Shown piece after piece: positions 8,563-17,069 of a DNA stretch of 64,000 nucleotides. The notes under the pieces were generated by a model, which was not told where the DNA came from, did no database searches, and saw nothing but the letters and a program-made list of their open reading frames with translations. Numbering within the stretch: the stretch's first letter is position 1; every line of letters starts with the position of its first letter. The stretch is from Brevibacillus humidisoli. GTDB lineage: Bacteria; Bacillota; Bacilli; Brevibacillales; Brevibacillaceae. Both the position numbers and the translations under genes were made by a program. The stretch spans positions 1,693,970 to 1,757,969 of the forward strand of contig NZ_CP087263.1 of assembly GCF_020923435.1 (NCBI RefSeq). Reading direction: 5' to 3'.

Positions 8563-8666
8563 CAGGAATCGCAGAGCGGCTCATCGTGCTCCCCATCGTG
8601 TTCATAAAAGGTCACATAGCGCACACGTTCACTGTCATGATCACAGTAATAGCAGGTAACGGACAT
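8529..8666 (-). CDS. Small CxxC...CxxC zinc-ribbon-like protein
   Basis: 45 residues: MSVTCYYCDHDSERVRYV, then FYEHDGEHDEPLCDSCYAEWLESLKG. Two CxxC pairs about 30 residues apart suggest one bound zinc. The start is supported by an AGGAGGTG ribosome site seven bases upstream on the minus strand. The gene is convergent with and overlaps the end of the deacetylase-like gene. Function unknown; such miniature zinc ribbons are common in Bacillota as conserved hypothetical proteins. The frame could run further upstream, but there is no ribosome site there. Confidence 0.7.
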   Translation of the reverse strand: MSVTCYYCDHDSERVRYVTFYEHDGEHDEPLCDSCYAEWLESLKG

Positions 8667-8693
8667 TGCTTTTCCACCTCCTGAAAAATGACG

Positions 8694-8718
8694 GTCCCGC
8701 TTCACCGGGATCTTTTTT
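8694..8718 (+). terminator. Weak intrinsic terminator after the first glycan operon
   Basis: TCCCG (8695-8699), loop CTTCAC, CGGGA (8706-8710), with one possible G-T pair outside, followed by CTTTTTT. The stem is short. It lies about 130 bases after the deacetylase-like gene and upstream of the small minus-strand gene. From here to 8914 I see no gene, only two direct copies of GTACTAT (8848 and 8884). Confidence 0.45.
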
Positions 8719-8913
8719 GTGTAGTGTGTCCCGTAAAACAGATATGCCATCTGGTAACTTTAGGGTGAAGAGAGACTGACGCTTCTCTTCTTGCGTGGTT
8801 TGTATGGGCGGGTGGGTGCCGCACTTTTCCTTTGCCTTTCGATCTTGTACTATTAAGGAGTAGTTAAATGGTAAAAGTATCAGGTACTATTTACATGGAA
8901 GGGAATCGCTGCT

Positions 8914-9507
8914 ATGCTCACTATCCAAAATCACTCCGACACCGCCCTATTCGTCCTGCATGAAATCTATGGCATCAATCGCCATATGGAGCATGTGTGC
9001 AAGACTTTATCCAACCATGGATTTGACGTGTTTTGCCCTAATCTGCTCAACAGGGATCAGCCCTTTGACTACTGTGAGGAAGAAGCTGCCTACCAGCATT
9101 TTGTTCATCAGGTCGGTTTTGAAGCAGCAGCAAGGAAAGTGCGCTCTGTCATCGACAGCAGTCGCTCACGATACCGAAGAGTTTTTATCATTGGTTACAG
9201 TGTGGGTGCGACGATTGCCTGGTTGTTGAGCGGGGAGACGCTGCTTTGCTCCGGGGTTGTCTGTTATTACGGCTCTCGTATCAGGGATTATCTGGAGATT
9301 CAGCCGATCACCCCTGTTCTGCTTTTCTTGCCGCAGCAGGAAAAGTCGTTTGACGTGGGTCAACTGCTCGCGAAGCTTCGGGACAAGGAAAACGTAACCC
9401 CCCATCAGCTGCCCGGACTGCATGGATGCTCTGATCCCTTCTCACCTCATTACAATCAAGACGCGTATCGTCAGTCGTTTGAGAAAATGCTGCTTTTTTT
9501 GAATTGA
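8914..9507 (+). CDS. Dienelactone hydrolase-family alpha/beta hydrolase
   Basis: 197 residues, near the usual ~200-240 for the family. LHEIYGINRHM matches the dienelactone hydrolase segment containing the Glu that contacts the nucleophile. The nucleophile elbow is GYSVGA with Ser96 (classical members use Cys), the acid is likely near residue 148, and His170 is in LPGLHGC. It probably hydrolyses an ester or lactone; the substrate is unknown. Ribosome site GAAGGGAA. It is followed after 23 bases by an O-methyltransferase and probably forms a two-gene unit outside the glycan operon. Confidence 0.85.
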   Translation: MLTIQNHSDTALFVLHEIYGINRHMEHVCKTLSNHGFDVFCPNLLNRDQPFDYCEEEAAYQHFVHQVGFEAAARKVRSVIDSSRSRYRRVFIIGYSVGATIAWLLSGETLLCSGVVCYYGSRIRDYLEIQPITPVLLFLPQQEKSFDVGQLLAKLRDKENVTPHQLPGLHGCSDPFSPHYNQDAYRQSFEKMLLFLN

Positions 9508-9530
9508 GCTGATTTCAGGAGGGATGGAAC

Positions 9531-10160
9531 ATGGAGAAAGTGGAATATATTCGTTCCTTATTTGTGGGCGAGGATCCTGTTTTGGCAGATGTGCTCCAGA
9601 CGATCAAAGAAAAAAACATGCCGCAGATCTCTGTCGCTCCCGAGTGCGGGAAGCTGCTCACGATGCTCGTACGGATTTCCGGGGCGAAGCAGATCCTGGA
9701 GATCGGTGCGCTGGGAGGATACAGCGGCATTTGCCTGCTGCGCGGTACACAGCCCGACGGCCGTCTCACCTCATTGGAACTGGAGCCGGAGTATGCAGCA
9801 TTGGCCGGGGGGAACCTGCGTCGGGCTGGCTTTGGCGAGCAGGTGACATATCTGTTGGGGGATGCATTGGACAGCCTGGCCCGGCTAAAACAAGAGCAAA
9901 AACGATTTGACTTCTTCTTCATTGACGCTGACAAAATAAACTACCCGCAATACCTGGAGTGGTCGATTCGCCTAGCGAATCCCGGCGCTTTGATTGTAGC
10001 CGACAACGTCCTCAGGAACGGACGGGTCATAGATGAGACCAATCAGGATCCGGCGATAGAAGCGCTGCGCACGTTTAACCAACAGTTAGCTGACCATCCT
10101 CGCCTCGAGTCGCTCTTGATCCCGATCGGTGACGGGCTGGCAGTAGCCCGGGTCGGATAA
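9531..10160 (+). CDS. SAM-dependent O-methyltransferase (caffeoyl-CoA OMT / YrrM family)
   Basis: 209 residues, normal for this family. LEIGALGGYSGICL is the SAM-binding motif I, LTSLELEPEYAALA motif II, and DFFFIDADKINYPQYLEW contains the metal-binding Asp pair of cation-dependent O-methyltransferases; VADNVLRNG follows. It would methylate a hydroxyl on a small molecule, possibly a catechol-like or tRNA wobble substrate as proposed for relatives. Good ribosome site (CAGGAGGGATGG). It ends in front of a strong terminator hairpin. Confidence 0.9.
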   Translation: MEKVEYIRSLFVGEDPVLADVLQTIKEKNMPQISVAPECGKLLTMLVRISGAKQILEIGALGGYSGICLLRGTQPDGRLTSLELEPEYAALAGGNLRRAGFGEQVTYLLGDALDSLARLKQEQKRFDFFFIDADKINYPQYLEWSIRLANPGALIVADNVLRNGRVIDETNQDPAIEALRTFNQQLADHPRLESLLIPIGDGLAVARVG

Positions 10161-10199
10161 CAGCTGCGGCGATCCATCAAAACGATCGAAGGTACAAGT

Positions 10200-10234
10200 A
10201 AACGACCGTTTCCCGTGTAGGGGAACGGTCGTTT
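10200..10234 (+). terminator. Strong intrinsic terminator hairpin
   Basis: A 15-bp stem (AAACGACCGTTTCCC with GGGGAACGGTCGTTT, one G-T pair) around the loop GTGTA, ending in TTT. It closes the hydrolase/methyltransferase unit and insulates the inositol-phosphate synthase. Because the arms begin with A's and end with T's, it may work in both directions. Confidence 0.85.
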
Positions 10235-10333
10235 CACTTAGACATTGACTCCTGCATAGACTGTGATAACAGTCGTAACAAGCCAGTGCTGCAGTTGGGA
10301 AAGACGTGTGTTTAGACTACGGGAGGGATCGTT

Positions 10334-11428
10334 TTGTCAGGAATCAGGGTAGCGATTGTGGGGGTTGGAAATTGTGCATCTTCATTAATACAAGGGATTG
10401 ATCATTACAAAAAACGTCGCGATGGGGATCATGTGGGATTGATGCACACCTCCATTGGCGGCTATGCACCGTGGGACATAGAGGTTGTCACGGCCTTTGA
10501 CGTAGATCGTCGCAAAGTGGGAAAACCGCTGCATGAGGCGATTTTCGCTCCGCCAAATTGTACAAAAATGATCGCGGAACATGTGGAGCCCTCATCCGTG
10601 GTCGTGAAAAAAGGGCGCCTGCTGGACGGGTTCTCTAGTCATCTGCAATCCTATCCGGAAGCAAGACGGTTTGTTCTGTCGGAACAGCAGGAGTGTGATG
10701 TGGTTTCTGAATTAAAGGAGAGTGGAGCAGAAATCCTGATCAACTTTTTGCCGGTAGGAAGTGTAGAGGCAGTGGAGTTTTATGCCGAATGCGCACTACA
10801 GGCAGGTGTTGCTTTTATTAATTGCATTCCCGTTTTTATCGGTTCCGACCCGGACTGGGTATCCAGATTTGCACGAGCCGGACTGCCCATCATTGGCGAT
10901 GACATCAAATCGCAACTGGGCGCCACCATTGTGCACAGGGTGCTAACCCGATTGTGTCAAGAGCGAGGGGTGCGAATCGACCGCACCTATCAGCTAAATA
11001 TTGGCGGCAATACCGACTTTCTCAACATGGTAAATCGCGAACGACTCTCGCTCAAGAAAACATCAAAAACCGAGGCGGTTCAATCCCAATTGCACACACC
11101 TCTCACAGAGGAGAACATCCACATCGGACCCAGCGATTACGTGCCGTGGCTCGGCGATAACAAGATCTGTTATTTGCGGATCGAGGGAACCACTTTTGGC
11201 GGAGCACGAATCGATCTAGATCTTCAGATGAAGGTGGACGATTCTCCCAACAGCGCAGGTGTGGTAATCGACGTGATACGCTGCTGCAAGCTGGCATTGG
11301 AGCGAGGCGTGTCAGGGGCCGTGCCCTCTGTTGCCGCTTATACGATGAAACATCCGCTTGTGCAGTATACGGATGAAGAGGCAAGGGATCGGATCGAGCA
11401 ATTTATTGCAGGAAACCTGGAAAGATAA
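10334..11428 (+). CDS. ino1: myo-Inositol-1-phosphate synthase (Ino1)
   Basis: 364 residues, matching the short actinobacterial/archaeal Ino1 type rather than the ~500-residue eukaryotic one. [17 protein letters not shown] is the NAD-binding Rossmann motif. INFLPVGS, the conserved [11 protein letters not shown] segment and [12 protein letters not shown] follow, all hallmarks of the synthase that turns glucose-6-phosphate into 1L-myo-inositol-1-phosphate. TTG start with GGGAGGG seven bases before. It is a single-gene unit bounded by hairpins at 10200 and 11436. Ino1 is not widespread in Bacillota; together with the cytidylyltransferase-like and CDP-alcohol genes at 6014-7522 it points to a CDP-inositol route (inference). 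Confidence 0.93.
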   Translation: MSGIRVAIVGVGNCASSLIQGIDHYKKRRDGDHVGLMHTSIGGYAPWDIEVVTAFDVDRRKVGKPLHEAIFAPPNCTKMIAEHVEPSSVVVKKGRLLDGFSSHLQSYPEARRFVLSEQQECDVVSELKESGAEILINFLPVGSVEAVEFYAECALQAGVAFINCIPVFIGSDPDWVSRFARAGLPIIGDDIKSQLGATIVHRVLTRLCQERGVRIDRTYQLNIGGNTDFLNMVNRERLSLKKTSKTEAVQSQLHTPLTEENIHIGPSDYVPWLGDNKICYLRIEGTTFGGARIDLDLQMKVDDSPNSAGVVIDVIRCCKLALERGVSGAVPSVAAYTMKHPLVQYTDEEARDRIEQFIAGNLER

Positions 11429-11435
11429 CCAGATT

Positions 11436-11470
11436 GCCTCGTCCTATTTGAGGGCGGGGCATCTTGTTTT
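11436..11470 (+). terminator. Intrinsic terminator after ino1
   Basis: GCCTCGTCC (11436-11444), loop TATTTGA, GGGCGGGGC (11452-11460), nine pairs with two G-T pairs, followed by ATCTTGTTTTC. It lies eight bases after the ino1 stop and faces a convergent glycosyltransferase gene. The rest of the gap to 11587 shows nothing else. Confidence 0.7.
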
Positions 11471-11586
11471 CTGGCTTAGAGAGGGACAAGCGCCGTTTCC
11501 GTCTGCAACAAGGATTCATATAGTGAAAATACAAATGGCGGTGCCTGTAAGACAGCACAATCGACTCCTCCCAGCAGACGCGGCAA

Positions 11587-12618
11587 TCAATTGCACCATT
11601 CCACAAACTTTTGCTCCAGCTCCTTTACCAGGTCTTGGCAGGTATATTGTGAAAGAGATCGTTCCCTCGCCTGGCTGCTCATCTTTTGCCAAGCAGTAGG
11701 ATTGTGCAGCAGCTCTATCACTGCGTTAGCGAACGTTTCATAAAATAGGGGATTATGGTCAGGCAAGGAGTATATCAATCTACCTGTCTCGCCATCTCGA
11801 ACAGTTGTCGTAAGCGCCCCCTGACTAGTAGCTACAGTGGGGGTTCCGGCAGCTTGACACTCCATAGAGGCCAAACAGAACATTTCATAAGGTCCATCAC
11901 AAGGGTAGATGTGGATCACACTCGTTTTTTGCTCTTCGATCAACTGCTGACGGGATATGTTCCCTAGGTAATTGACGCCATCCAATCCTTTAAATAAATC
12001 CCGGTATTGTTCGATCCCAGGATCAAATCCCCACAGACTGTAATCCATGGTGATGACCAGAGATGCGTCAGACACTTGTTGTTTGATGAGGGTGTAAATA
12101 TGCGGCACATGCTGCAGTCCTCTCTCCGGAGCAGAACAAAAGATTAATTTGTTTTTCTGTTTTGGTCGTACTTCCTCGTACTCATCAGCGTCGATTCCCA
12201 GACGGGCTTCATAGATCTTGCTGCGATCGATATGAAAAATGTTCTTCATGATTCTGGTGTGGAATGGGCTAATGGTAATGATTTTATCGATATAGGGCAT
12301 GTCTTTCTCAACCGTATTGTCACCAGGATCGATACACCAGTGAATCTTGCAGCATGCTTTGACGGGGGCAGGTACTGCACAGCGAAAACTGATAAATACA
12401 TCCCAATGCTCTTCCAGATTCAACCCGGAGTAGTGGCGATACGCTACCCGGTTGTATACCCCTTCACGGGAAGTGCTGTTGTATACCGTCACGTCATGTC
12501 GTTTGGCCAGTTCGCGGGTGATCCTGATCAGTGCCAATTGGGATCCGCCAACTCCCTTTGTTTCCAGATCACAATCATTCCAATCAAAAGAGGAGTCGTA
12601 ATAAAAGGCGATTTTCAT
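11587..12618 (-). CDS. GT4-family glycosyltransferase
   Basis: About 343 residues of GT-B fold. The N-terminus MKIAFYYDSSFDWND leads into a G-rich loop (KGVGGSQLALI); FCSAPERGLQHVPHI lies at the inter-domain position, and the C-terminal donor site has PYEMFCLASMECQAAGTPTVAT, the E-x7-E-like motif of GT4 enzymes. It would transfer a sugar from a nucleotide donor to a lipid- or protein-linked glycan in the cytoplasm. ATG 12618 is preferred over GTG 12627 because AAGGAC then sits at proper distance. It is one of the few minus-strand genes in the island, convergent with ino1 and divergent from the next GT2 gene. Confidence 0.9.
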   Translation of the reverse strand: MKIAFYYDSSFDWNDCDLETKGVGGSQLALIRITRELAKRHDVTVYNSTSREGVYNRVAYRHYSGLNLEEHWDVFISFRCAVPAPVKACCKIHWCIDPGDNTVEKDMPYIDKIITISPFHTRIMKNIFHIDRSKIYEARLGIDADEYEEVRPKQKNKLIFCSAPERGLQHVPHIYTLIKQQVSDASLVITMDYSLWGFDPGIEQYRDLFKGLDGVNYLGNISRQQLIEEQKTSVIHIYPCDGPYEMFCLASMECQAAGTPTVATSQGALTTTVRDGETGRLIYSLPDHNPLFYETFANAVIELLHNPTAWQKMSSQARERSLSQYTCQDLVKELEQKFVEWCN

Positions 12619-12703
12619 AGATACCACTGTCCTTACGCATGTTTTAAGACAGTGTATGTGATAGGCCAGTACGAGTTGACTTCTCTAGCCGGGTGAGATA
12701 CCG

Positions 12704-13846
12704 ATGAGTGAAAAGCATCATTCTGAGACGTTCATAAGCGTGATCATCCCCACGTTAAACCACTCTGAATTACTAGAGATCTGCATCTCCAGCTTTTCGC
12801 AAACAGCAGCGCATGAACAATATGAACTGATTGTGGTGGATGACGGAAGCGAACAAGCGGAAAAAGAGAGAATCCGTCTGCTCTCATCCCAATACGACTG
12901 TACCTTGCTTGAACTGCCGATCCGCCAAAGCTATGCGAAAGCAGTCAATATGGGGCTGAGAGCGGCATCTGGCAACTACATTCTGCTTCTAAACAACGAT
13001 GTGGCTTTTGAGCAATCCGACTGGTTGCGGCTGATGCTAAACACAGCACAGCAAGCGTGGAATATTGGCATCGTAGGATGCCGCCTGCTGTATCCCGACG
13101 GAACGATTCAACACGGCGGCGGTATTTTGTATCCGCAGAGGCACTACGATCACCTGCACAGGGGCAGACCGGGTGATGAGCCGGCTGCTTTGTTGACGTA
13201 TGATGTCCCAGCTGTTACCGGTGCTCTCATGTTGATAAAAAAAGAGGTATTGGACGATATCGGCCTTCTCAGTGAAGACTACCTCCTCTCGTTTGAAGAC
13301 GTAGACTTTTGTCTGCGGGCGAGACAATCGGGTTGGAGGGTTGTTTATTGCGGGCAGGCGGCCGCGATTCACGACGAAGGATCGACCAGAGGCAGCAGCA
13401 GGGAAAAAAAGCCGGATTCCTGGTACCAAGAGGAACTGCGATCCCTGATCACATTCTGGTCGCGATGGCAACATTACTCGTCGATCAGTCCTCTGCAATC
13501 TTGGACATTACTCTTTGCTCTAGATAAACAGCTTTCCTATCCCTCAGAACAGATCATGACGAAACTGATTTCCGGTTTGCGAGAACATGGATGCAGCATC
13601 CATCTGGAAAGCGTGAATCATCCCGATGACCTGCAGAAGCTCATAGAGCTGCAAAAATCCGTCATCCAAGGAGTGATTTTTACGAATTCGCCAGACATCT
13701 GCCGCCAAATCAAACCGCATCAGGTAGACCACATACCCTGTATTCCGATTGAGCCGTCACAGTGGAAACTGCGACATGATGCACAAGATCTATTTGAATG
13801 GATCAACAGGGCTTGCAAATATGTAAGAATGCCTAAAAAATCGTAG
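12704..13846 (+). CDS. GT2-family glycosyltransferase with C-terminal extension
   Basis: 380 residues. Residues ~10-235 form a GT-A domain of rhamnosyltransferase-like GT2 enzymes: SVIIPTLNHSELL, LIVVDDGSE, LLLNNDVAFE (DxD-like NDV), GGGILYP and FEDVDFCLRARQSGWRV. The last ~120 residues (from about 260) have no recognisable motif and may be a second partial GT-B-like domain: TLLFALDKQLSYPSEQIMTK resembles the start of glycan-binding modules. Ribosome site GGGTGAG. First gene of a plus-strand glycosyltransferase run reaching to 19076. Confidence 0.9.
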   Translation: MSEKHHSETFISVIIPTLNHSELLEICISSFSQTAAHEQYELIVVDDGSEQAEKERIRLLSSQYDCTLLELPIRQSYAKAVNMGLRAASGNYILLLNNDVAFEQSDWLRLMLNTAQQAWNIGIVGCRLLYPDGTIQHGGGILYPQRHYDHLHRGRPGDEPAALLTYDVPAVTGALMLIKKEVLDDIGLLSEDYLLSFEDVDFCLRARQSGWRVVYCGQAAAIHDEGSTRGSSREKKPDSWYQEELRSLITFWSRWQHYSSISPLQSWTLLFALDKQLSYPSEQIMTKLISGLREHGCSIHLESVNHPDDLQKLIELQKSVIQGVIFTNSPDICRQIKPHQVDHIPCIPIEPSQWKLRHDAQDLFEWINRACKYVRMPKKS

Positions 13847-13915
13847 TTTCATAACCGTTTCGATAGACAAGACATACGCTATGAGTGGCGGAGAGTGTTA
13901 AAAGGGGAATGACAC

Positions 13916-15037
13916 ATGAAACTTACCTTTATCTGCCCTGTATTTGACGCGTCCGGTTATGCGCATGTCGCCCGTTCGATCATTTTCGGCCTGCTTGAAC
14001 GAGGCTTTTTGATCCGCATTCTTCCTAGTAACGGGAATAAGCTAGATGCCGGCCTCCCTCCCGCGCAAAGAGAGAGATTGCAGACGTTATGCCAATCCAA
14101 CATCCTACCGGAAGGACCAATTGTGCAAATCGGTCTGGTACAAAATTTCTTGCTTTTCCCCAATCGGATCAATATCGGCATGACCATGTTGGAGTCGGAC
14201 CACGTCCCCGCCCATTGGGTGGAAACCTGTAACCGGATGGATCAAATCTGGGTGCCGTCCACGTTTAACCAAACTACGTTTGTCAAAAGCGGAGTGAGAC
14301 CGGAAAAAGTAGCGGTTGTACCGATCGGTGTCGACGTCAACCGATTTCATCCAAGGGTTGCCCCACTCAAAGTGGGGCCGTTCGAGAACCGTTTGGTGTT
14401 TCTGTCAAATTTTGAGTGGGTGATCCGAAAAGGATATGATCTGCTGCTGCAGGCGTATCTCGAAGAGTTTTCCCAATCGGATCCGGTAGCGCTGGTGATC
14501 AAAACATACGAAGGAAGCCATTTTGATCCGAGCGGTAAAAAAATGCGAGCAGTTTGGAAAGAGATGATTCAGCGGTACGGGATCAGGCGACCTCCGCTGC
14601 TGGAATGGATCACAGACGGCATCGCTGATGAAGATATGCCGTCCTTCTATACAGCGGGAGATTGCTACATTATTCCCAGCCGCGGGGAAGGGTGGAATCT
14701 GCCTGCTCTTGAAGCCATGTCCTGCGGGATCCCCGTCATTACGACCAATTGGTCTGCACACGTCGATTTTGTACAGGAACAAACGGGTTATTTGATTCGC
14801 GTAGAGGGTTTTGAGCCGATTCCCCAATCCGGGAGCCCCAATGATCAGATATACCGCGGTGCCAGGTGGGCGGTTCCTTCTCTCTCTGATCTGCGCGAGC
14901 GGATGCGGCATGCTCTGGAACATCCTGATGAAATCAGGGAAAAAGGAAAATGCGCTAGGGAACATGCGGTCCGGTACTGGAGCACATCAAACATGATCGA
15001 ACGAATCGAAGCCTTGTTGGGTGCTGTAGGGGGATAG
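13916..15037 (+). CDS. GT4-family glycosyltransferase
   Basis: 373 residues. The N-terminal acceptor domain begins KLTFICPVFDASGYAHVAR; the WVPSTFNQTTFVKSG segment and VPIGVDVNRFHP mark the middle; the donor domain has PSRGEGWNLPALEAMSCGIP with the E-x7-E motif. This is the GT4 subgroup often found in S-layer and spore glycan loci. Ribosome site AAAAGGGGAATG. The next gene starts two bases after its stop, so the two are co-transcribed and probably add successive sugars. Confidence 0.92.
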   Translation: MKLTFICPVFDASGYAHVARSIIFGLLERGFLIRILPSNGNKLDAGLPPAQRERLQTLCQSNILPEGPIVQIGLVQNFLLFPNRINIGMTMLESDHVPAHWVETCNRMDQIWVPSTFNQTTFVKSGVRPEKVAVVPIGVDVNRFHPRVAPLKVGPFENRLVFLSNFEWVIRKGYDLLLQAYLEEFSQSDPVALVIKTYEGSHFDPSGKKMRAVWKEMIQRYGIRRPPLLEWITDGIADEDMPSFYTAGDCYIIPSRGEGWNLPALEAMSCGIPVITTNWSAHVDFVQEQTGYLIRVEGFEPIPQSGSPNDQIYRGARWAVPSLSDLRERMRHALEHPDEIREKGKCAREHAVRYWSTSNMIERIEALLGAVGG

Positions 15038-15039
15038 CG

Positions 15040-16077
15040 ATGATGGTCAAGGTTGGAATGGTGGTTCCCACATGGGGAAAGGAATGCGGGATTGCCGATT
15101 ATACCAAGCAGCTAATCGATCACACGCAAAACGAGTCTATTCAGTTTTTCGTTTATTCCGATCTGGATGACTATTTTATACCAACCATACAAGCCAATAT
15201 GATTGATGTTGTCCATTTGCAATACGATTATGCCCTCTACGAACTGGATCTGTTGGCGCCCATCTTAAAAGAGTTGCACCGCCTGAGGATCCCGGTCATA
15301 ACCACTCTTCACTCGTGGTGCCACGGGTTAATCCGGCATAATCGGCTGATTTCGGAGCAGAGCAGCATCGTGATTGCACACTCCCAAGAAGTGATGCGAC
15401 TTTGTCTGGAACATGGATATCACCAGGATAACGTGATCGTAATGCCGATGGGCTGTCGTTCATTTCGCTTGCCCCAGAGCGAGCCGGTGGAAGCGGTCTG
15501 TCCCAATGGCGGCCTCTGTATCGGTTTTTTTGGCTTCCCATTTCCACACAAGGGAATGCTGCAGCTGATTGAAGCCATTCATATGTTGCAGGCAGAATGT
15601 CCTGGGATAAGGGGCTGCTTCTTAGCCCATTACCCCAATTCCCTTGACCATACACACCCCTTTTATTCGTTTCAACAGGAACTGCAGACTCATTTAGACA
15701 AACATCCGTATTTGACGTGGATACAAGAGTACCTGCCAGAATCATCGATCGTACAACACCTTCATGCCATGGATCTTAACGTTCTTCCTTATGCAACTCT
15801 TCCGTATCAAGGTGTATCCTCAGCCGTTCGATTTCTGCTGGCTGCGAGGCGGCCGATTATTACGACCGACAACCTGTTTTTTTCAGACTTGACCGAGGAG
15901 GTTTACAAGATCCCGGACAATTCGGCAGAGACCATAGCAAGCGCCATACGTCGTGTTATCTCGGACAAAACACTGCAGCAACAACTGGTTGAAAAGGGGG
16001 GGTTGTTTCTCAAGCAAAACAGTTGGGAGCAAATCGGATATCGATATCGAGAACTTTACCAACAATCATTTAGATGA
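15040..16077 (+). CDS. GT4-family glycosyltransferase
   Basis: 345 residues. VGMVVPTWGKECGIADYTKQL is the glycine-rich N-terminal loop (positions about 4-24), and TTLHSWCHGLIRHNRLI and VMPMGCRSF follow. The donor half is less canonical: GFFGFPFPHKGMLQLIEAI, then LNVLPYATLPYQGVSSAVRFLLAARRPIITT, in which the usual Glu of E-x7-E is replaced by Ser/Gln residues. ATG 15040 or 15043 can serve as start after GGGGGATAG. It sits in the same operon as the GT4 before and the GDP-sugar SDR after it. Confidence 0.88.
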   Translation: MMVKVGMVVPTWGKECGIADYTKQLIDHTQNESIQFFVYSDLDDYFIPTIQANMIDVVHLQYDYALYELDLLAPILKELHRLRIPVITTLHSWCHGLIRHNRLISEQSSIVIAHSQEVMRLCLEHGYHQDNVIVMPMGCRSFRLPQSEPVEAVCPNGGLCIGFFGFPFPHKGMLQLIEAIHMLQAECPGIRGCFLAHYPNSLDHTHPFYSFQQELQTHLDKHPYLTWIQEYLPESSIVQHLHAMDLNVLPYATLPYQGVSSAVRFLLAARRPIITTDNLFFSDLTEEVYKIPDNSAETIASAIRRVISDKTLQQQLVEKGGLFLKQNSWEQIGYRYRELYQQSFR

Positions 16078-16095
16078 AGGTGAGGAGAAACAACC

Positions 16096-17055
16096 ATGAC
16101 AAACGTTTTGATTACAGGCATTACCGGATTTGCCGGCAGCCATCTGGCAGAGTGGATCTTGCGTAACAAACCAGGCATCCATGTATACGGCACCTATCGC
16201 CCGCGCAGTAGGATGGAGAATATCACGAGCATACGAAACGAGATTCATCTAGTGGTATGCGAATTAAAGGATTCCCATTCGGTGAACGAAATGATCCGAA
16301 CGGTTAGACCTGACTACATCTTTCACCTGGCTGCGCAAAGTTTTGTACCGACTTCATGGAACGCGCCGGCTGAAACATTGCTGGTCAATCAACTGGGACA
16401 GGTCAACCTGTTTGAAGCAGTCCTGAAATACGACCTGAATTGTACGATTCAAATCGCTTGTTCCAGTGAGGAATACGGTCATGTATACCCGCATGAGGTT
16501 CCGATCAAGGAGGAAAATCCGCTACGTCCACTTAGCCCTTACGCGGTGAGCAAGATGGCACAGGATTTTCTCGGTTATCAATACTTTAAAAGTTACGGTC
16601 TAAAGGTGATACGGACTCGCACCTTTAATCACACTGGCCCGCGGCGGGGTGAAGTGTTTGTCACATCCAACTTTGCAAAGCAGATTGCCGAAATTGAGAA
16701 AGGCCACAAAAAGCCGATCCTCTACGTTGGCAATTTGCAAGCAAAACGAGATTTTACCGATGTGAGGGATGTGGTGAGGGCTTATTGGCTGGCGGTGGAA
16801 AAAGGGGTGCCCGGAGAGGTGTATAACATCGCTTCCGGCAGCGCTTATTCCATCGAAGAGATGCTCAATAAACTGCTTCTTCTCACTCCGGTGAGGATTC
16901 AAATCCAGCAAGATCCTAGCCGAATGAGGCCATCGGACGTGGAAATCTTGCTTGGGGATTATGATAAGTTTCATCGACAAACCGGTTGGAAACCAGAGAT
17001 CCCGTTTGAACACACGCTGCAGGATTTGCTCGACTATTGGCGGGGCAGGGTGTAG
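16096..17055 (+). CDS. Rmd/Gmd-like GDP-sugar SDR (GDP-4-keto-6-deoxymannose reductase or GDP-mannose 4,6-dehydratase)
   Basis: 319 residues of the extended SDR family: LITGITGFAGSHLAEW NAD(P) loop, FHLAAQSFVPTSW, the catalytic SSEEYG, YAVSK as Y-x3-K, then TFNHTGPRRGEVFVT and RDFTDVRDVVRAYW. These segments strongly recall Rmd of Aneurinibacillus thermoaerophilus, which makes GDP-D-rhamnose, while PRRGE-FVT is also seen in GDP-mannose dehydratases. The length favours Rmd. Donor GDP-mannose could come from ManC at 49150. If it is Rmd, the matching Gmd is not in the window. Ribosome site GGTGAGGAG; co-directional with the glycosyltransferases around it. Confidence 0.88.
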   Translation: MTNVLITGITGFAGSHLAEWILRNKPGIHVYGTYRPRSRMENITSIRNEIHLVVCELKDSHSVNEMIRTVRPDYIFHLAAQSFVPTSWNAPAETLLVNQLGQVNLFEAVLKYDLNCTIQIACSSEEYGHVYPHEVPIKEENPLRPLSPYAVSKMAQDFLGYQYFKSYGLKVIRTRTFNHTGPRRGEVFVTSNFAKQIAEIEKGHKKPILYVGNLQAKRDFTDVRDVVRAYWLAVEKGVPGEVYNIASGSAYSIEEMLNKLLLLTPVRIQIQQDPSRMRPSDVEILLGDYDKFHRQTGWKPEIPFEHTLQDLLDYWRGRV

Positions 17056-17069
17056 CAGGTGGTTGCGCA

